The notes: generated from the letters alone by a model not told the origin. Positions 1-9,350 are shown, counted from the first letter of the stretch. The stretch: DNA of 64,000 nucleotides from Promicromonospora iranensis (GCF_028994775.1 NZ_JAJQMN010000005.1:62001-126000); one strand, 5' to 3'. Program-made: numbers and translations.

Positions 1-84
1 TTCGACGCCTTCGCGATGTTCACCAGCCTTGACCAGCTGCTCGACTTCGGCGGCCAGGTGATCGAACGTACCGGCCGGTTGTGA
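1..84 (+). CDS. C-terminal end of an unidentified protein (5' end outside the window)
   Basis: An open frame enters from the left edge and stops at the TGA at 82-84, giving 27 residues that end in ..VIERTGRL. The codons have G or C in third position as in the neighbouring genes, so this looks like a true gene end. Too little remains to name a family. It lies 67 bases before the next gene on the same strand and could be the first part of the same transcript. Confidence 0.5.
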   Translation, partial: FDAFAMFTSLDQLLDFGGQVIERTGRL

Positions 85-151
85 CCGAAGAGACGATCGC
101 CCAAGAAACGACCAACAACGGCATGACCACCCAAGGAAGAGAGCACTCACC

Positions 152-775
152 ATGAGCAGCATCAGTTTCATCGGCATCGGGGGCATGGCCCACGCGATCG
201 CCTCACGCGCGGTATCGGCCGGCCACTCCGTCGAGCTCATCGGCCGCGACCCCGCCAAGGCGAAGGGCCTGGCCGCCGAGCTCGGCGCCGGTGTCACGGC
301 AGGGACCTTCGGCACCGTCCCTTCGGGCGACATCGTCGTCCTGGCGGTGCCGTACACCAGCGCTGTGCCGGTCGTCGCCCAGTACGGGGAGGCGCTGGCC
401 GGCAAGGTCATCGTCGACATCTCCAACACCTTCAACGCGGACGCCACCGGGCTGCTCACTCCTGAAGGCACCTCCGGTGCGCAGGAGATCGCCAAGGCGG
501 CCCCGGCGAGCGCGTACGTCGTGAAGGCGTTCAACACCGTCTTCGGTCACGTCCTGGTCCAGGAGCGTCCGTTGGACGTGTTCTTTGCCGGAGACGACGC
601 GGGAGCCAAGGCCGCCGTGTCGGTGTTCATCGAGAGCCTCGGGCTGCGTCCCCTCGATGTCGGCGGCCTGGAGATGGCTCGCTGGCTGGAAGGGGTCGGG
701 CCGCTGCTGATGGGCCTGGCCCGCAACGGCGCGGGGACCTTCGACGTCGCCCTCAGCGTCGACTTCCCCCGCTGA
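152..775 (+). CDS. NADPH-binding oxidoreductase of the F420-dependent NADP reductase fold
   Basis: A 207-residue Rossmann protein. The N-terminus has the dinucleotide motif GIGGMA at residues 8-13, followed by GRDPAKA at 31-37, which is typical of NADP(H) binding. The middle has the ..VKAFNT.. stretch shared by F420_oxidored proteins. Members reduce F420 with NADPH or are related NADPH reductases; the substrate here is unknown. The ATG at 152 has a purine-rich ribosome site (GGAAGAGAG) about 8 bases upstream. A second member of the same family lies at 1926-2594, with an SDR between them, so the three may form one redox cluster. The stop codon is the first copy of a three-copy 15-bp tandem repeat. 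Confidence 0.85.
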   Translation: MSSISFIGIGGMAHAIASRAVSAGHSVELIGRDPAKAKGLAAELGAGVTAGTFGTVPSGDIVVLAVPYTSAVPVVAQYGEALAGKVIVDISNTFNADATGLLTPEGTSGAQEIAKAAPASAYVVKAFNTVFGHVLVQERPLDVFFAGDDAGAKAAVSVFIESLGLRPLDVGGLEMARWLEGVGPLLMGLARNGAGTFDVALSVDFPR

Positions 776-815
776 GCCCACCCCGGCTGAGCCCACCCCG
801 GCTGAGCCCACCCCG
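771..815 (+). repeat. 15-bp tandem repeat, 3 perfect copies, spanning a stop codon
   Basis: The unit GCTGAGCCCACCCCG occurs at 771-785, 786-800 and 801-815. The first copy contains the stop codon of the oxidoreductase. Because the unit is a multiple of three, the array gives three in-frame TGA codons in a row. Confidence 0.95.
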
Positions 816-835
816 CACTACCAACGCTTCCGCAG

Positions 836-897
836 CACTCACCCCGCACCACTCACCCCGCACCACTCACCCCGCACCCTCACCCCGCACCACTCAC
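836..897 (+). repeat. 14-bp tandem repeat, about 4 copies, in front of the SDR gene
   Basis: CACTCACCCCGCAC is repeated at 836, 850 and 864, then in a 13-base version at 878, with a partial copy up to 897. The array ends just before the AAGGAG ribosome site of the gene that starts at 911. Confidence 0.9.
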
Positions 898-910
898 AAG
901 GAGTAGTACC

Positions 911-1855
911 GTGCGCGTCTTCGTCACTGGCGGGACCGGCCATTCCGGTTCGTACATCATTCCCGAGCTCGTCACCGCCGGGCACGAGGTCACCGGCCTG
1001 GCTCGGTCGGAAGCGGCCGCGGCGGCGCTGTCCGCGCTGGGCGCGAAGGTACGCCGCGGCGACCTCCAGGACCTCGAGAGACTCAAAGAGGCCGCTGCGG
1101 ATTCCGACGGCGTTATCCACGTCGCGCACCGGCAGGACCTGCTCCCGTCCGGCGGGATCGACGCCGTGGCCGCCGCGGAGCTCCCGATCATGCTCGCGTA
1201 CGGCGAGGCTCTCGCCGGAACCGGAAAGCCCCTGGTCGCGGCGGGGAGCATCGGCTCGCCCGGGACCGGGAGGGACCTGGGCCGGCCGGGTACCGAGGAC
1301 GACCCGGCCCTTCCCGTCGGCGACGAGCACAAGGGCACCCTGCGGGCCCGTAACGTCGTAGAGGCCGCCATCATCGGACTTGCCGAGCAGAACGTGCGGT
1401 CCTCGGTCGTGCGGATCGCCAACATCGCGCACAGCACTACCGACCAGGCGGGTTTCCTCCCCAGCCTGATCGCGCTCGCGAAGGAGAGGGGCTTGGCCGG
1501 CTACCCCGGGGACGGCGAGAACCTGTGGAACGCCGTGCACGCCCGTGACGCCGCCTCCTTGTTCCGGCTGGCGCTGGAAAAGGGCCCGGCCGGCAGGTAC
1601 TGGCACGCGGTCGAGGACGGAGGCGTCCCGTTCCGCGAGATCGCCGAGGCCATCGGCAGCCGCCTGGGCGTGCCGGCCGTGAGCGTCCCCCTGGACGAGC
1701 TGATGCTGCCGGGGTACTTCGGGTTCCTCACGAACGTCGCCACGCAGAGCTACCCGACGTCCAACCTCATCACTCGCCGCACCCTCGGCTGGGAGCCGGC
1801 GCAGCCCCGCCTCCTCGACGATCTGGACAACGGTCACTACTTTCCCGCCACCTGA
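911..1855 (+). CDS. SDR-family NAD(P)-dependent epimerase/dehydratase-like protein
   Basis: A 314-residue extended/atypical SDR. The N-terminal glycine motif TGGTGHSG (residues 6-13) binds the cofactor. The later AYPGDG..WNAVHARDAA segment is typical of the NAD(P)H-binding nucleoside-sugar-epimerase-like group. The start is GTG at 911, supported by AAGGAG 8 bases upstream. It resembles the SDR at 19177-20073 closely enough (same start motif, same VHARDAA/VHRSDAA stretch, same REIAEAIG) that the two are paralogues. The biological substrate cannot be told. Confidence 0.85.
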   Translation: MRVFVTGGTGHSGSYIIPELVTAGHEVTGLARSEAAAAALSALGAKVRRGDLQDLERLKEAAADSDGVIHVAHRQDLLPSGGIDAVAAAELPIMLAYGEALAGTGKPLVAAGSIGSPGTGRDLGRPGTEDDPALPVGDEHKGTLRARNVVEAAIIGLAEQNVRSSVVRIANIAHSTTDQAGFLPSLIALAKERGLAGYPGDGENLWNAVHARDAASLFRLALEKGPAGRYWHAVEDGGVPFREIAEAIGSRLGVPAVSVPLDELMLPGYFGFLTNVATQSYPTSNLITRRTLGWEPAQPRLLDDLDNGHYFPAT

Positions 1856-1925
1856 CAGCAGGAACCCCCACCGCAACGAGTCCGGCATGACAAGGACCAG
1901 GCCCTACTGGAAGGACACGAAGAAC

Positions 1926-2594
1926 ATGACGACCATAGGTTTCATCGGAAGCGGAAACCTCGGCGGCAACATCGCGCGGCTCGCCGTCGCGGCCGGCCAT
2001 CAGGTCGTGCTCAGCAACTCGCGCGGCCCCGAGACGCTCGCGCGCACGGTCGCGGAACTGGGGCCGCTGGCCTCCGCGGGGACGCGCGAGGAAGCAGCGG
2101 CGGCGGGTGACATCGTCGTGGTCTCGATCCCGGTCACGGCGTTCGCCGACGTCCCCGTCGCGCCGCTGGCGGGGAAGGCGGTTATCGACACGTCCAACTA
2201 CGGCCCCGAACGTGACGGGCACATCCCCGAGCTCGACGACGCGTCGCTGACCTCGAGCGGTCTGCTGCTGCGGTACATCCCGGATGCCGGCGTCGTGAAG
2301 GCGTTCAACACCATCTATTTCAGGCACCTCCTCTCACTCTCCCGCCCGGCGGGTGCGGCCGACCGCTCGTACCTGCCGATCGCCGGGGACTCCGCACCCG
2401 CGAAGGCGGCGGTGACCGCATTCATCGACTCCGTCGGGTACGACGTGGTGGACGCGGGCACGCTGGCCGACAGCTGGCGGCAGTCGACGGGCACCCCGGT
2501 GTGGGGAACCCCGTACGGGTCGGCCTCGAACGGGAAGGGCCAGCCGGCCGGCGCGGACGCCATCCGCGCGGCACTGGCCGCCGCAACGCGATAG
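1926..2594 (+). CDS. NADPH-binding oxidoreductase of the F420-reductase fold, second copy
   Basis: A 222-residue Rossmann protein beginning MTTIGFIGSGNLGGN, with SNSRGPETL around residue 37 as the NADP phosphate loop and VVKAFNTIYF in the second half. The ATG at 1926 is preferred over an in-frame ATG at 1887 because the glycine motif then sits at the usual distance from the start and GGAAGGAC lies upstream. Family knowledge supports NADPH-dependent reduction of F420 or a related two-electron acceptor. It sits 70 bases after the SDR on the same strand. Confidence 0.85.
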   Translation: MTTIGFIGSGNLGGNIARLAVAAGHQVVLSNSRGPETLARTVAELGPLASAGTREEAAAAGDIVVVSIPVTAFADVPVAPLAGKAVIDTSNYGPERDGHIPELDDASLTSSGLLLRYIPDAGVVKAFNTIYFRHLLSLSRPAGAADRSYLPIAGDSAPAKAAVTAFIDSVGYDVVDAGTLADSWRQSTGTPVWGTPYGSASNGKGQPAGADAIRAALAAATR

Positions 2595-2714
2595 CCCCTA
2601 AGTTGGCGCGGGCCGCGGTATGACCATGGCCGTGTCGTGGCCCCGTCCGGAAGGCATCGGGCGGGGCCACGAGCGAGCCTGGTCAACGCGCACGAGCCCC
2701 ACCAGGAGAGCCAC

Positions 2715-3848
2715 ATGACCGACCACCAGCCGCTGATCGCGGTGTCTCAGACCGACCTCGAAGACCTGAACACACGGTTGCGCAATACGCGATGGCCCGC
2801 GCCGTGGCCGGTCGACGGCTGGGAGGCGGGCGCCGACACCTCCGAGGTACACCGCCTCGCCCAGTACTGGGCCTTGGGCTACGACTGGCGCGCGCACGAG
2901 GCGCGCATCAACGCCCTGCCGCACCACATCGCCGACGTCGGCGGCACGCAGGTCCACTACCTCCGGTTCGACGGCGAGCGAGCCGGCGCCCTGCCGATCG
3001 TGCTGACCCACGGCTGGCCCAGCACCTTCCTGGAGCTCACCGACCTCGCCCGGCGCCTCGCGGAACCGTCGAAGCACGGCGGAGACACGGCCGACGCATT
3101 CACGGTGATCGTTCCCTCGCTACCCGGCTACACGTTTTCACCGCAGCGGCCGACCCTCCCGCCGGCCCTCCAGACGCACGAGATCTGGCACCGGCTCATG
3201 CGCGACGAGCTCGGCTTCGCCCGGTACGCCGCCCACGGCGGCGACCTAGGCGCCGGAATCACCTCGCGTCTGGGTGAGGCCTACCCTGAGTCGCTGGCCG
3301 GCATCCACCTGCTCGCCGTCGCCGCGCCCCAGGAATACGACCCCGCGAGCCTGACCCCGGACGAACATGCCTTTCTCGACCAGGTCGCCAGCTGGAGCGC
3401 CGAGGAAGGTGGCTACCAGCATCAGCAGAACACCCGCCCGCTCACCCTGGCCCACGCTCTGTCCGACTCCCCGACCGGCCTGCTGGCCTGGATCGTGGAG
3501 AAGTACCGCGCCTGGAGCGACTCGGGAGGCGATCTGTCGTCCCGCTTCACGGACGACTTCGTCCTCACCCAGGCGTCCCTGTACTGGTTCACGGGCACGA
3601 TCTCGACGTCGTTCCGGCCGTATTACGAGTACGCCCGCGGCCTGACCCGGCGCGTCGACAAGGTCGAGGTGCCCACCGCCGTCGCCGTCTTCCCCGCCGA
3701 CCTCACCCAGCCGCCGCGCTCCTGGGCCGAACGCACCTACAACATCACCCGGTACACGACGATGCCACGCGGCGGGCACTTCGCCGCCCACGAAGAGCCC
3801 GAACTGCTCGCCGACGACATCACCGAGTTCTTCCGCCAGCTGCGCTGA
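2715..3848 (+). CDS. epoxide hydrolase (alpha/beta hydrolase with EHN domain)
   Basis: A 377-residue protein. The N-terminal ~110 residues match the epoxide hydrolase N-terminal region (LNTRLRNTRWP). The core follows, with the oxyanion motif HGWP (about residue 99), the nucleophile in HGGDLG (Asp177) and the C-terminal catalytic His in RGGHFAAHEEP. Such enzymes open epoxides to vicinal diols through an alkyl-enzyme ester on Asp. The ATG at 2715 is chosen over an upstream frame at 2637 because of AGGAG 7 bases before it and because the EHN domain begins there. Its neighbours upstream are redox enzymes, which suggests a detoxification or catabolic role. Confidence 0.9.
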   Translation: MTDHQPLIAVSQTDLEDLNTRLRNTRWPAPWPVDGWEAGADTSEVHRLAQYWALGYDWRAHEARINALPHHIADVGGTQVHYLRFDGERAGALPIVLTHGWPSTFLELTDLARRLAEPSKHGGDTADAFTVIVPSLPGYTFSPQRPTLPPALQTHEIWHRLMRDELGFARYAAHGGDLGAGITSRLGEAYPESLAGIHLLAVAAPQEYDPASLTPDEHAFLDQVASWSAEEGGYQHQQNTRPLTLAHALSDSPTGLLAWIVEKYRAWSDSGGDLSSRFTDDFVLTQASLYWFTGTISTSFRPYYEYARGLTRRVDKVEVPTAVAVFPADLTQPPRSWAERTYNITRYTTMPRGGHFAAHEEPELLADDITEFFRQLR

Positions 3849-3965
3849 GGTCGACCGCAGCAGTCGCGCGCTGTGCGGGCGGCGCGCGGACCCGTACGCC
3901 CTGGGTATGACGTCAGCCGCAGTGAACCAGCCCGGGGCAGGACGTGGTGCGGCACCGGTCGTCCG

Positions 3966-3971
3966 TAACGT
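3966..3971 (+). promoter_or_regulatory. -10 element of a leaderless promoter
   Basis: TAACGT is followed by exactly 7 bases and then the ATG at 3979, with no Shine-Dalgarno sequence. This spacing places the transcription start at or beside the A of the start codon. Confidence 0.6.
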
Positions 3972-3978
3972 CTGCGGC

Positions 3979-4797
3979 ATGGATACCACCGTTTACGCGC
4001 CGGGGTCGTCGTCACCGGCTGTGCGCGCTCGTTCCCTGACGAAGACGTATGGCAAGGGTGAGGCCACCGTGCGGGCGCTGGACGGTGTGGACGTCGACTT
4101 CGAGCAGGGCCGGTTCACGGCGATCATGGGCCCGTCCGGGTCCGGCAAGTCGACCCTGATGCACCTCCTCGCGGGCCTCGACTCCGCGACCAGCGGACAA
4201 GCCTTCCTCGGCACGACCGAGACCACAGGCCTGAACGACAAGGCCCTGACCCGCCTGCGTCGCGACCGGGTCGGCTTCGTGTTCCAGCAGTTCAACCTCC
4301 TGCCGATGTTCACAGCGGAGCAGAACATCACCCTGCCCGTCGAGCTGGCGGGTGGCACGGTGGACAGGGCCTGGTTCGACACCCTGGTCGAGACCCTGGG
4401 CCTGGCGGGCCGGCTGACCCACCGCCCCGGAGAGCTCTCCGGCGGGCAGCAGCAGCGCGTCGCGATCGCCCGCGCCCTGATCGCGCAGCCCGACGTCGTG
4501 TTCGCCGACGAGCCCACCGGCAACCTCGACTCTCGCTCCGGGGCCGAGGTCCTGTCGTTCCTGCGCCGCTCCGTGCGCGAGCTGGGCCGCACGATCATCA
4601 TGGTCACGCATGATCCCTCCGCCGCGGCGTACGCCGACCGTGCGGTCCTGATCGCCGACGGCCGTATCGCGGGCGACATCAGCGACCCCACCCCCGAGTC
4701 CGCCATGGCCGGCCTCGACGCCCTCCGCACCCTTGAACCCTCCGTCGCCACGGACCCCGCCACCGGCACCGGCACGACCACCGGGACCGGCGCCTGA
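3979..4797 (+). CDS. ABC transporter ATP-binding protein (MacB/LolD type)
   Basis: A 272-residue ATPase with Walker A GPSGSGKS (residues 51-58), the Q-loop in VFQQFNLLP, signature LSGGQ (153-157), Walker B VVFADE (173-178) and the switch His211. It powers the large FtsX-type permease encoded directly downstream; the TGA and the next ATG share one base (TGATG). The start at 3979 rests on the leaderless promoter spacing and on normal domain length; an in-frame ATG at 3907 is less likely. The C-terminus is a Thr/Gly-rich tail. Exporters of this class move peptides, lipoproteins or drugs; the substrate is not visible. Confidence 0.92.
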   Translation: MDTTVYAPGSSSPAVRARSLTKTYGKGEATVRALDGVDVDFEQGRFTAIMGPSGSGKSTLMHLLAGLDSATSGQAFLGTTETTGLNDKALTRLRRDRVGFVFQQFNLLPMFTAEQNITLPVELAGGTVDRAWFDTLVETLGLAGRLTHRPGELSGGQQQRVAIARALIAQPDVVFADEPTGNLDSRSGAEVLSFLRRSVRELGRTIIMVTHDPSAAAYADRAVLIADGRIAGDISDPTPESAMAGLDALRTLEPSVATDPATGTGTTTGTGA

Positions 4798-7418
4798 TGG
4801 CCGTCTCCTTCCCCGCCGCGCGCCTCACCCTCGGGCAGATGCGCCGCAGCGCGGGCCGCCTCGCGTCAGCCGGCGTCGCCATCCTGATCAGCACGGCGTT
4901 CGTCGCCGTGACTCTGCTCGCCGGGACCGTCATCCAGGAGACGACCCGCGACGTCGTCGCGGCGGGATACGCCGACTCCGACCTCGTCGTGTCCGCATCG
5001 GACGAGTCCGCCGAGACGTCCGACAGCTCGTTCACCGGTGCGGACGTCACGGCCGTCGGCTCGGTCGACGGCGTCACGGCCGTCCAGCCCGTCACCAGCT
5101 GGTCGGGCAACCTGCGCAACGGCGGCAAGGGCGGCTACCAGATGTTCACACCCGTCCCCGAGGACCCGCGGCTCTCGCCGCTCGAGCTGACCGACGGCGC
5201 CTGGCCGGCCGCCGGCGACGAGGTGGCGCTGACCACCCAGGTCGCTGAGCGCCTCGAGGTCGGCCTCGGCGACACGGTGAAGCTGTCCCGCACCCTGTAC
5301 CCGGAGGGCTGGGCCGAGAGCGGGGCGGAGGACCCGGCGGACGAGCTCGGCGAGCCGGAACGGGTCATCGAGACCCTGACCGTGACCGGCCTCGCCGCCG
5401 ACCCCTACGGCGCCTACACGATCTCCGGCGGGGTCGCCGCGGTTTCGTCCGCCACGCTCAGCGCCTGGAATGCCGCCGAGCCCTTCCCGACGTCGGTCAG
5501 CCAGCTGCTCGTCACGCTCGACACCCCACCCACCGGCACCAGCGTCCCCGCGGCGCTGCGCACCGCGATCCAGGACGTCGTCGGCGCGGACGCCGCTCAG
5601 GTGTCCGTCGAGACCACTGAGGCGGCGGCGACAGCGGAGGCCTCCGGACTGACCGGTGGTGAGGACCTCATCTTCATCGTGTTCGTCATGGCGTTCGCCG
5701 CCATCGCGCTGCTCATCGCGGCCATGGTCATCACGAACACGTTCCAGGTGCTCGTCGCACAGCGGACCAGGACGCTCGCGCTCCTGCGTTGCATCGGCGC
5801 GGGGACCGGCCAGGTCTACCGCAGCGTCCTGCTGGAGGCCGCGATCCTCGGCCTCCTCGCGTCCGTGGTGGGCACCCTGACCGGCCTGCTGCTCGCCCAG
5901 GCCGCGCTGCTGACCGTACCGAGCTTCGACCTCGGGGTGCCGATCCCGACGACGATCACGCCGACCGTGCAGTCGATAGTGCTGCCGCTCGCCGTCGGCA
6001 CGGTCGTGACGGTCCTGGCCGCGCTCGCCCCGGCCCGCTCGGCGACCCGGGTCGCACCCCTGGCCGCGCTGCGGCCGTCCGACGCCCCGACGCTCCGCGC
6101 CCGCACCGGCCGGGTCCGGCTCGTGTTCGCGATCCTCTCCCTCCTCGGCGGCATCGCGCTGCTCGGCCTCGGCGTCACCCTCGGGAACGCGAGCTCCCTG
6201 GGACCCGGTGTCGCCGCTGCGGTCGGCGGCATCGCCTTCACGTTCTTCGGCGTCGTGCTGAGCGCGGTGCTCTGGCTGCCCCGCGTCGCGGCGGCCCTCG
6301 GCGCCCTGGTGGCCCGCACGGGACCCGCCTCCCGCCTGGCGGTCGCCAACACCCTGCGCAACCCGCGCCGCACGGCGGCGACCTCCACCGCGCTGCTCAT
6401 CGGCGTCACCCTCGTCACCATGATGTCCACCGGCGCAGCCAGCGCCCGCGCGACCTCGGAGCGCGGCCTCGACGGGGCCTTCCCGTACGACGTGAGCGTG
6501 TCCACCACCGCACCCGAGTACGTCGAGGGCCTGCGCGACGCCGTCGCCGGAACCTCCGGCGTCTCCGACGTCGCGGTCGTCACCACGGCGACGGGCACGA
6601 TCGCCGACGCCAAGGAGACGTGGCTGAACGCCGCGGACCCGGACGAGCTGGTCGCCGTGGTGAACGCACCGGAGGAGGCGGAACGGCTCGCGGAGGGCTC
6701 GATCCTGCTGACCCAGGACACGGCGGACTGGTTGTCCCTCGATACGGGCGACAGCACCCCCGTCTCGGGCCCGAACGGCTCGGTCGACCTGACGGTCGTC
6801 ATCACGGGCTCCAGGCAGCTCGACCGGACCGTCACGCCCGAGGACCTCGCCCGCGTCGCCGACGCCGAGCCCTGGACCGAGATCTGGGGGCACATCTCGG
6901 ATGCCGACACCATGGCGGTGCTGACAGATGTCCAGGCCGCCGCCGCGCAGGTCGACCTCGACGCCCAGGTCGTGGGCCCCGCGGCTCAGGCCGAGCAGTT
7001 CCGGCAGATCGTCGACATCATCCTCGGCATCATGGTGGGGCTGCTCGCCGTCGCCGTGGTGATCGCCCTGGTCGGCGTGACGAACACGCTGTCGCTCTCG
7101 GTCATCGAACGGACCAGGGAGTCCGCGACCCTGCGGGCCATCGGCCTCAGCACGGGCCAGCTGCGCGGCATGCTAGCCGTCGAGGGCGTCCTCATCGCCG
7201 GCGTCGGGGCGGTCGTCGGCATCGTGCTCGGGCTGATCTTCGGCTGGGCCGGCGCCGCCACCACGCTGTCCCTCATGGGCGACGTGCAGTACGCCGTCCC
7301 GTGGATCGACATCGCAGTGGTCGTGGTCATCGCGCTCGTCGCCGGGCTCCTCGCCTCGGTGCTCCCGGCGCGGGCCGCTGCCCGCACCTCACCCGTGGCA
7401 GCGCTCGGGGTGGAATGA
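4797..7418 (+). CDS. ABC transporter permease, duplicated FtsX/MacB-type
   Basis: An 873-residue membrane protein. An N-terminal membrane helix (about 20-45) is followed by an extracellular MacB-type domain, a first FtsX module with three helices (about 290-425), two further helices, a second extracellular domain, and a second FtsX module (about 745-870) ending VLPARAAARTSPVAALGVE. Both modules carry the RT..ALLRCIGAG / RESATLRAIGLS coupling segment that contacts the ATPase. It is coupled to the ATPase gene by a one-base overlap. A strong terminator follows 21 bases after the stop. The two genes are enough for a complete exporter. Confidence 0.92.
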   Translation: MAVSFPAARLTLGQMRRSAGRLASAGVAILISTAFVAVTLLAGTVIQETTRDVVAAGYADSDLVVSASDESAETSDSSFTGADVTAVGSVDGVTAVQPVTSWSGNLRNGGKGGYQMFTPVPEDPRLSPLELTDGAWPAAGDEVALTTQVAERLEVGLGDTVKLSRTLYPEGWAESGAEDPADELGEPERVIETLTVTGLAADPYGAYTISGGVAAVSSATLSAWNAAEPFPTSVSQLLVTLDTPPTGTSVPAALRTAIQDVVGADAAQVSVETTEAAATAEASGLTGGEDLIFIVFVMAFAAIALLIAAMVITNTFQVLVAQRTRTLALLRCIGAGTGQVYRSVLLEAAILGLLASVVGTLTGLLLAQAALLTVPSFDLGVPIPTTITPTVQSIVLPLAVGTVVTVLAALAPARSATRVAPLAALRPSDAPTLRARTGRVRLVFAILSLLGGIALLGLGVTLGNASSLGPGVAAAVGGIAFTFFGVVLSAVLWLPRVAAALGALVARTGPASRLAVANTLRNPRRTAATSTALLIGVTLVTMMSTGAASARATSERGLDGAFPYDVSVSTTAPEYVEGLRDAVAGTSGVSDVAVVTTATGTIADAKETWLNAADPDELVAVVNAPEEAERLAEGSILLTQDTADWLSLDTGDSTPVSGPNGSVDLTVVITGSRQLDRTVTPEDLARVADAEPWTEIWGHISDADTMAVLTDVQAAAAQVDLDAQVVGPAAQAEQFRQIVDIILGIMVGLLAVAVVIALVGVTNTLSLSVIERTRESATLRAIGLSTGQLRGMLAVEGVLIAGVGAVVGIVLGLIFGWAGAATTLSLMGDVQYAVPWIDIAVVVVIALVAGLLASVLPARAAARTSPVAALGVE

Positions 7419-7439
7419 CGACCGCTCGTCGCCGACGAC

Positions 7440-7474
7440 GGCGCCCGTGCACTGCTGACCGGTGCACGGGCGCC
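7440..7474. terminator. Bidirectional terminator between convergent genes
   Basis: GGCGCCCGTGCAC (7440-7452) pairs perfectly with 7462-7474 around a 9-base loop. It lies between the ABC permease on the plus strand and the response regulator on the minus strand and can serve both. Confidence 0.75.
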
Positions 7475-7524
7475 GCCGCATGTGTGCCTGTCGTACGGGC
7501 CCGGTTTGCGGACACGGTGAACTG

Positions 7525-8184
7525 TTAGGTCACCAGGCCGCTGCGGTAGGCGTGGACCACTGCCTGCACGCGGTCGCGCAGTCCGAGCTTGGCCAGGAGG
7601 CGTGACACGTACGTCTTGACGGTCTCCTGGCTGATCACCAGCGTCGTGGCGATCTCGCTGTTCGACAGGCCGTTGGCGATGAGGCGCAGCACCTCCAGCT
7701 CGCGCGGGGTCAGGGCGGACTCGGGTGCCGCGTTCTCGGTGGGGCGGATCCGGGACGCGTACCGGCCGACGAGCTGCCGGGTCACCTCGGGCGCCAGCAG
7801 CGCGGCCCCGGACGCGACGGTACGGATGCCGGTCAGCAGCTGCGCCGCCGGGGCGTCCTTGAGCAGGAACCCGCTCGCCCCGGCCCGCAGCGCCTCGTAG
7901 ACGTACTCGTCGAGGTTGAACGTCGTCACCACGAGCACCTTGACAGGCTGCTCCACGCCGGCGCCGGCGAGCAGGCGGGTCGCCTCGATACCGTCGAGGA
8001 CCGGCATCCGGACGTCCATCACCACTACGTCGGGGTTCAGCCGGCGGGCGAGGTCGACGGCGGCCCGCCCGTCCGCGCACTCGCCGACCACCTCGAGGTC
8101 GGGCTGGGCGTCGATGATCGTCGCGAACCCGGTACGGATCAGCGCCTGGTCGTCACACACCAGGACCCGGATCGGTGGGTTCAT
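7525..8184 (-). CDS. NarL/LuxR-family response regulator
   Basis: A 219-residue two-component regulator. The receiver domain has the acidic pair Asp11-Asp12, phospho-acceptor Asp57 in VVMDVRMP and Lys in FLLKDAP. The LuxR-type helix-turn-helix starts at LTPRELEVLRLIA (about 155) and includes SNSEIATTLVISQETVKTYVS. It is the last gene of a three-gene operon; its start overlaps the stop of the histidine kinase by four bases. Targets are unknown; the preceding CPBP protease gene and the convergent ABC exporter are candidates by position only. Confidence 0.93.
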   Translation of the reverse strand: MNPPIRVLVCDDQALIRTGFATIIDAQPDLEVVGECADGRAAVDLARRLNPDVVVMDVRMPVLDGIEATRLLAGAGVEQPVKVLVVTTFNLDEYVYEALRAGASGFLLKDAPAAQLLTGIRTVASGAALLAPEVTRQLVGRYASRIRPTENAAPESALTPRELEVLRLIANGLSNSEIATTLVISQETVKTYVSRLLAKLGLRDRVQAVVHAYRSGLVT

Positions 8185-9350
8185 CCCGGGCTCCCGGTGG
8201 GGATGCGCGCGTGGACGACGAACCCACCGTCCGCTCGCCGGTCCGCGCCGAACTCGCCCCCGAGTGCGTCCACCCGTTCCCGGAGCCCGACGAGGCCCCG
8301 GCCGCTCCCGGCGGCCGGGCGCGGCCGGGTGCCGGTGGGTTCAGGACTCGCACCGGCCGTGCTGACCTGCACGGTGATCTCTTTCTCGTCGTAGCGCACG
8401 CCGACCGCTGTCGGGCTGCCGTGTGCGTGCTTGAGGGCGTTCGTCAGGGCCTCCTGCACCACCCGGTGGGCGACCTGCTCGGCGCTGCCCGCCGATTGCG
8501 ACGGTGTGCCCTCCTCGGTGAGCTCGACCGGCTGTCCGGCCTGACGGGTCTGCTCGACGAGAGTGTGCAGGTCCCGGAGCGACGGTGTCCGGGCGGCGCC
8601 GTCGTGGCCCGGGTCGAGCAGGTCCAGGAGGTGCCGTAGGTCGCCGATGGCTCGCCGGCCGGTGTCGGTGACCGCGTCCAGCGTCTCGTCGAGGCGGTCG
8701 GGGGCGCCTGTCAGGTATTTGGCGGCCTCTGTCTGCACGACCATCGCTGTCACGTGGTGGGTCACGACGTCGTGCAGCTCGCGGGCGATCCGCGTGCGCT
8801 CGGCGGTACGTGTTTCCTCGGCGACCCGTAGCCTGCGTTCGGCCTCGGCCGCCCGGACGGCACGCAGCCACGAGCCGACGGCCCACACGAGGACCAGCAC
8901 CACATAGAACGTCAGGTACCCGTCCACCCGTTCGGCCCCGCCGACCAGGTCGAGCGCGACTGCCAGCACCACGTAGGCACCCGAGAGGAGAATCACGACC
9001 GTGCGGCGACGGCGTTCCAGATAGGCACCTGCGCTCAGCAGCGCGACTGCGAGCCCGGCACCCGCGAGCGTGTGGTAACCACGGAGCTGATCGAGAGCAA
9101 AGCCAAGGAACACCAGGACGAGGCAGGCGGCCGGACACCGTCGGCGAACGGCGAGCGGGAAGCACTGGAGGACGATCGCGACGACGGCCAGCGTGTCGAA
9201 GGGACGGGTCGGCAGCGCGCCGATCTCCGTCCCCAGACCGTGGAACGCCGGCACGAACGATACGACCGCCAGCAGCAACGCGAGCAGCAGGTCCCGGACC
9301 GCGACGTCGAGCTGACGCCACCGGTCCAGAACCTGCCGGAGTTCGGTCAC
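8181..9350 (-). CDS. Sensor histidine kinase, HisKA_3 type (partner of the NarL-type regulator)
   Basis: A 389-residue kinase. Four to six membrane helices occupy about residues 18-165. The dimerisation/phospho-acceptor segment RELHDVVTHH carries His193. The ATPase domain has the N-box EALTNALKHA and the G-box GSGRGLVGLRERVDALGG. There is no sizeable extracellular sensor, so it probably senses a membrane event, as do many actinobacterial kinases of this class. It overlaps the CPBP protease gene upstream and the regulator gene downstream by four bases each, so all three are translated together. Confidence 0.92.
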   Translation of the reverse strand: MTELRQVLDRWRQLDVAVRDLLLALLLAVVSFVPAFHGLGTEIGALPTRPFDTLAVVAIVLQCFPLAVRRRCPAACLVLVFLGFALDQLRGYHTLAGAGLAVALLSAGAYLERRRRTVVILLSGAYVVLAVALDLVGGAERVDGYLTFYVVLVLVWAVGSWLRAVRAAEAERRLRVAEETRTAERTRIARELHDVVTHHVTAMVVQTEAAKYLTGAPDRLDETLDAVTDTGRRAIGDLRHLLDLLDPGHDGAARTPSLRDLHTLVEQTRQAGQPVELTEEGTPSQSAGSAEQVAHRVVQEALTNALKHAHGSPTAVGVRYDEKEITVQVSTAGASPEPTGTRPRPAAGSGRGLVGLRERVDALGGEFGADRRADGGFVVHARIPTGSPG

